From the NCBI GenBank assembly GCA_025774405.1, contig JALGWB010000093.1:1-7658 (forward strand): a stretch of 7,658 nt of DNA, read 5' to 3'. The position numbers and the translations under genes were made by a program. Below are positions 4,731 through 7,658 of the stretch, piece after piece. A model generated the notes under the pieces. The model was not told the origin of the DNA. It made no database searches and was given only the letters and a program-made list of their open reading frames with translations. This DNA comes from a bacterium. GTDB lineage: Bacteria; Arandabacterota; Arandabacteria; Arandabacterales; Arandabacteraceae. The first letter of the stretch is position 1. Every line of letters begins with the position of its first letter.

Positions 4731-6611
4731 TCACTCAAGCCTTATGACTTTGTGTGTTTGATGGATCTTATCGCACTCAAATGTGAGAAAATAGATCCCT
4801 GCTGAAACCCTCTGTCCGCGAAGTGTGCTACCATCCCACCGTACTGAGTGAACACCAGGCTCGGAATCTGTATCGGCCAATCTATAAATCAGGCGTCCTC
4901 TGGCATCGTACAGACTCATCTTCACTCGCGATTGTCCTGCCACGAAGAAACGGATGGTCGTTTGGTCAACAAACGGATTGGGATTGATTGCGATCAATTT
5001 TGGCTCGAGATCAATTGCTGAATTGTCTTCATATGCCTCGACATACGAACTTGAGCCCATCACAAGCCAGAACTGCTGCCTGGCGCTGGCCCTGAACATG
5101 TAGGGCAGGTCCGAAGCCGTAAGCCTCAGGCCAGCATCCAAATCATACACGACTATCTGCCATCCCGAAGGCAGCTCACGCACGATCTCGATATCCAGTG
5201 TGGCTGTTGTGGCCTCTGAGGTTTCCACCGTTATCTGCCACTGAGCCCCCTGTGATGAGCCTTGCTTGATACTGCGGCTGTAGGCTCCTCCCTGATTAGG
5301 GGTCGGCGTCTCGTAGAAGACGACTCGGGCATATTCACCTATTGGTGGTGGAGCATGCAGATCAAGCTCATCGAAACCATCCTTGGCATCAGGCGAAACA
5401 CCGGCAATCGCTCTTGACAACTCGGTACCATCTCTTCTTAGACAGATTGCCACGAGCGGGCCTAACTGGATTGAAACACATTCCGCTTGCAGCTCAGGAG
5501 TAGTGATGGTGGGATAAAGGAGGAGATCCACATCAGACGAGCTCGCATTATAAATCCAGTAGCCTTCCCATGGCTTCAGCTCTGATTGGAACCCATGATA
5601 TGTTCCGTCATATGACGTGAGATTGTCTTCGACGTATATGGTATCGGCTCCGGAGGTATACAATTCTCCGACAGGAAAATGCTGTCCATTGTAAAGCACT
5701 TCTGCTGAGGGCCAGTCCGTCGGGAAAGCAAATGGAGTTGCGATCTGATTCCAGCCTCGGCTCAGATGGATCCTGTATGGCTTTGAGATATCAACATTGG
5801 TACCGCTGAAGTCAAATGTCTTTGCTTGATTGCTTATTAGCCAGAAAGCACGTCCTGGCGCAAAATCCTCAATGTCAGGATATTCCTCATAGCAGCCTGC
5901 TGAACATCCCGTGGCATCCGAATTCCACCTTCCCAGCCGCCAGATAGTGCGGTCATAAAACCCAAAATCATCAACGAGCACACTATCAGGAGAGCCATTG
6001 GTTGACCCGGGGAGCGAGATCATTCGGTACTCTCGCTCAGGGAGTGCAGAAACCGATGTGAGATCGTTGAACCATACCCTTACAACGATGATTTCGGACG
6101 GCGCCTGGCTGGGCATTCTCGATACATTGCCGAGAAGATCGTAAGCCTCGAGGTAGTATGCCACACCTCGCTCAGATATCAACGACGGAGGAATGGTAGC
6201 GGTGAAGACACTATCCGAGATGGTCTGCATCCTTTTGGTGCGAAACCCCAAACGCCCACCCTCACGGAACCATAGAATCACAGAATCCACACCACTTCTT
6301 GCATCGATAACCTTGGCTGTTATCTCTAATGGTGTGTGAGCCAGGACCAGAGAAATTGGCGTGTGACCTATCAGTGGAGGTTGGTAGTCTCTGTTGCCTG
6401 AAAGATATCCCCCGTAAAGATCATATGGCTCGCCTTCGGCTACAACAGCAGGTGAGCTCTGTCCGGCAATGTAGGCCAGATCATAGCCACCGGAGATCCC
6501 GGACCCGCCACAATTGGCCAAAACCGATCTTGGTATCGAGTAGGTTGCAAAACCTGGGGTTGCCATAATCAGAGGGAGTATGATCACACTGAGCAGAAGC
6601 CGTCGGTTCAT
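4731..6611 (-). CDS. Secreted multidomain protein with T9SS-type C-terminal sorting domain
   Basis: A 626-residue exported protein. Residues 1-22 form a signal peptide (basic MNRR, hydrophobic core, cleavage after GFA). A glycine-rich segment with IAGQSSP and LYGGYLSG follows (24-75), a module common at the start of FCB-group surface proteins. Residues of roughly 80-170 resemble an Ig/FN3-like module (KVIDARSGVDSVILWFREGG, GVAYYLEAYDLLGN). The centre carries two related beta segments with FAPGRAFWLI, RGWNQIATPFAFPTDW and LKPWEGYWIYN. The end, about 538-626, is a Por/T9SS type A sorting domain: INPNPF (NPNPF at 543-547), VKMSLYDARGRLIY, GVHSVRWDG, VSAGIYFLTF and KVIRLE. The sorting domain would direct outer-membrane passage and surface attachment. 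No catalytic motif is seen, so it may be structural or adhesive. The ATG follows GGGGGTGAT and lies 12 bp behind the tail-fibre-like gene, with which it is surely co-transcribed. Ligand unknown. Confidence 0.87.
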   Translation of the reverse strand: MNRRLLLSVIILPLIMATPGFATYSIPRSVLANCGGSGISGGYDLAYIAGQSSPAVVAEGEPYDLYGGYLSGNRDYQPPLIGHTPISLVLAHTPLEITAKVIDARSGVDSVILWFREGGRLGFRTKRMQTISDSVFTATIPPSLISERGVAYYLEAYDLLGNVSRMPSQAPSEIIVVRVWFNDLTSVSALPEREYRMISLPGSTNGSPDSVLVDDFGFYDRTIWRLGRWNSDATGCSAGCYEEYPDIEDFAPGRAFWLISNQAKTFDFSGTNVDISKPYRIHLSRGWNQIATPFAFPTDWPSAEVLYNGQHFPVGELYTSGADTIYVEDNLTSYDGTYHGFQSELKPWEGYWIYNASSSDVDLLLYPTITTPELQAECVSIQLGPLVAICLRRDGTELSRAIAGVSPDAKDGFDELDLHAPPPIGEYARVVFYETPTPNQGGAYSRSIKQGSSQGAQWQITVETSEATTATLDIEIVRELPSGWQIVVYDLDAGLRLTASDLPYMFRASARQQFWLVMGSSSYVEAYEDNSAIDLEPKLIAINPNPFVDQTTIRFFVAGQSRVKMSLYDARGRLIYRLADTDSEPGVHSVRWDGSTLRGQRVSAGIYFLTFECDKIHQTHKVIRLE

Positions 6612-6623
6612 CGGATCACCCCC

Positions 6624-7658
6624 TCACCTTTTGTCCCCAACACTTGCAAAAGCATGCGAGTGCGGTGAGCCACCGAGTGATGCTCCCAGAAGGCCCTGCA
6701 GATCATATTGATAGTAGGTGACAACCAGGGAGATATTCTTAAGTTTGTTCGTGGCATCGGCATCTATCGCCAGGGCCACTTGGGCAAGCAGGTAGACGGT
6801 GTGAGAACCTTCACTAACCTCAACCACAGTCGTTCCAGCCAGGGGGTTTGATGGTACTACAAGCGGCTCCCCTCCGAAAAGGGCATCCTGCATGCTGCTT
6901 CGCAACATGTAGAGCATTTGATCGGTCGTATCAACGGCAACCCCATAGTCCCCGACATATCTCTTGTAAACCCAGTGTGGAGGGCCACCTTCAAGTACCA
7001 CATCGAGCTCCTGCGTTGCACTGAATGAGATGGCAAGAAAGCCATCGGCGGGAACATCGATATCCACCGATGTAACAACTTCTATTCCATCCCCAGCAGA
7101 CTCATAGCTGGCTTGGAAACTGCTTGCGATGGCTGGAGGATAGTGATGGGCGAAGGGCAAAGATGTTGCATCCGCAGCATGCGAGATTTCAACATCGCCG
7201 GTTGTTCCACCACCACTTAAGCCTGTGCCTGCAATTACCTCAGAGATATCACCAACCTCAACGTGTGAATGAAGGTTGGTTATGCCACCGCCTGTAAGAG
7301 CATCCTTCTGTGATACCGTAAGCAGCCTTGGGTCATCATCGACAACTGCCACGCCCTCAATGCGTTCAGGTGACATTGTGCCAGAGGTGATGAACGAGGC
7401 GTCAGTGGTTATGTCATCGCTGCCGTCTGCAAAGCCGGCCGGAACTCCACCCAGATTATCCCAGTGAACGAGGTTTAAGCCTTCATTGGGAGGTGAACCA
7501 TCACTTGTCTTCAGGGTATCTTTGAGAACGTACTGCGGATGGTCGTTATCGAGAAGGCCCGTAAGAGAGCCGTGGTCAATGGGTCCAGCTGGTCCTGCAT
7601 CGTCTATGCCGTCTGCAAAGCCGGCCGGGACGCCACCTAATACATCCCAGTGAACAAG
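6624..7658 (-). CDS. Tail-fibre-like repeat protein (5' end beyond the window)
   Basis: The frame is open from the right edge to TGA at 6624-6626, giving 344 visible residues. The ATG at 7376 is internal, because repeat-bearing sequence continues upstream in frame. Visible residues 1-17 and 63-79 are near-identical copies of LVHWD-x-LGGVPAGFADG, 62 residues apart. Between them is IDHGSLTGLLDNDHPQYVLK; then come ALTGGGITNLHSH and IAGTGLSGGGTTGDVEI. These phrases are typical of phage tail fibres and of bacterial proteins built from the same shaft repeats, which form trimeric beta structures. The last 200 residues look like a globular beta-sandwich head (VDIDVPADGFLAISFSA, GSHTVYLLAQVALAI, ISLVVTYYQYDL) with C1q/TNF-like spacing, a weak resemblance. 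No phage gene adjoins it. It probably forms a fibrous surface or secreted protein with the T9SS-type gene 12 bp downstream. Signal peptide and any anchor are outside the window. Confidence 0.75.
   Translation of the reverse strand, partial: LVHWDVLGGVPAGFADGIDDAGPAGPIDHGSLTGLLDNDHPQYVLKDTLKTSDGSPPNEGLNLVHWDNLGGVPAGFADGSDDITTDASFITSGTMSPERIEGVAVVDDDPRLLTVSQKDALTGGGITNLHSHVEVGDISEVIAGTGLSGGGTTGDVEISHAADATSLPFAHHYPPAIASSFQASYESAGDGIEVVTSVDIDVPADGFLAISFSATQELDVVLEGGPPHWVYKRYVGDYGVAVDTTDQMLYMLRSSMQDALFGGEPLVVPSNPLAGTTVVEVSEGSHTVYLLAQVALAIDADATNKLKNISLVVTYYQYDLQGLLGASLGGSPHSHAFASVGDKR
7421..7472 (-). repeat. Coding repeat, second visible copy (HWD-x-LGGVPAGFADG)
   Basis: This 52-bp stretch matches 7607-7658 at 44 of 52 positions, with an exact run at the TGCCGTCTGC end. 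The offset of 186 bp equals 62 codons, so the repeat keeps frame. Differences cluster at codon third positions and at the variable residue after HWD, which points to selection on the protein sequence. Confidence 0.85.
7607..7658 (-). repeat. Coding repeat, first visible copy, reaching the window edge
   Basis: Partner of the repeat at 7421-7472. It encodes LVHWDVLGGVPAGFADG and reaches the right edge, so the unit probably continues and more copies may lie upstream of the window. Confidence 0.85.

Noticed and set aside
6624..7376. A complete gene starting at ATG 7376
   Set aside because: The frame stays open to the window edge, and the upstream part carries repeat units matching the same protein, so the ATG is internal.
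6624..7658. Prophage remnant
   Set aside because: Only the repeat style is phage-like; no structural, lysis, integrase or terminase gene is visible, and the partner gene is a T9SS-type secreted protein.

Overview
The window reads as chromosomal DNA from an uncultured, probably anaerobic bacterium of the FCB (Fibrobacteres-Chlorobi-Bacteroidetes) superphylum or a related candidate phylum. The clearest lineage marker is the secreted protein at 4731-6611. It has a signal peptide, Ig-like beta modules and a C-terminal NPNPF / GIYFL region of the type IX secretion (T9SS/Por) sorting-domain kind. A single-cluster ferredoxin like that of Thermotoga and a NifU/IscU-type scaffold suit an anaerobe. The phylum is an inference. 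I see no tRNA, rRNA, CRISPR array, insertion sequence or integrase.

Layout. (1) 1-298, plus strand: the 3' end of an OGG-type 8-oxoguanine DNA glycosylase, ending at a perfect hairpin (300-322) that can terminate transcription from both sides. (2) 326-2061, minus strand: a probable three-gene operon, transcribed as a 108-residue protein of unknown function (TTG start), a DHH/DHHA1 phosphoesterase of the NrnA type, and a [4Fe-4S] ferredoxin. (3) 2062-2273: a 212-bp divergent control region. (4) 2274-4655, plus strand: a tightly packed operon of a NifU/IscU-like Fe-S scaffold, a 60-residue double zinc-ribbon protein (ATGA overlap), a TusA-like protein whose CPxP motif is reduced to its cysteine, and a YtcJ-type metal-dependent amidohydrolase (26-bp overlap). 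(5) 4656-4730: a short convergent gap with a weak terminator. (6) 4731-7658, minus strand: the T9SS-type secreted protein, preceded 12 bp upstream by the 3' part of a protein with phage-tail-fibre-like repeats that runs off the right edge.

How the genes may work together. The plus-strand operon joins a cluster-building scaffold, a cysteine-rich zinc-ribbon protein and a candidate persulfide carrier, and then a hydrolase with no obvious link to them. This points to sulfur or metal handling, but no cysteine desulfurase is present in the window, so the pathway is open. The minus-strand pair at the right looks like a cell-surface or secreted module. The most unusual element is the TusA-like protein coupled to a scaffold and a zinc ribbon. 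The next is the tail-fibre-like repeat protein beside a secreted T9SS protein with no phage genes around it.
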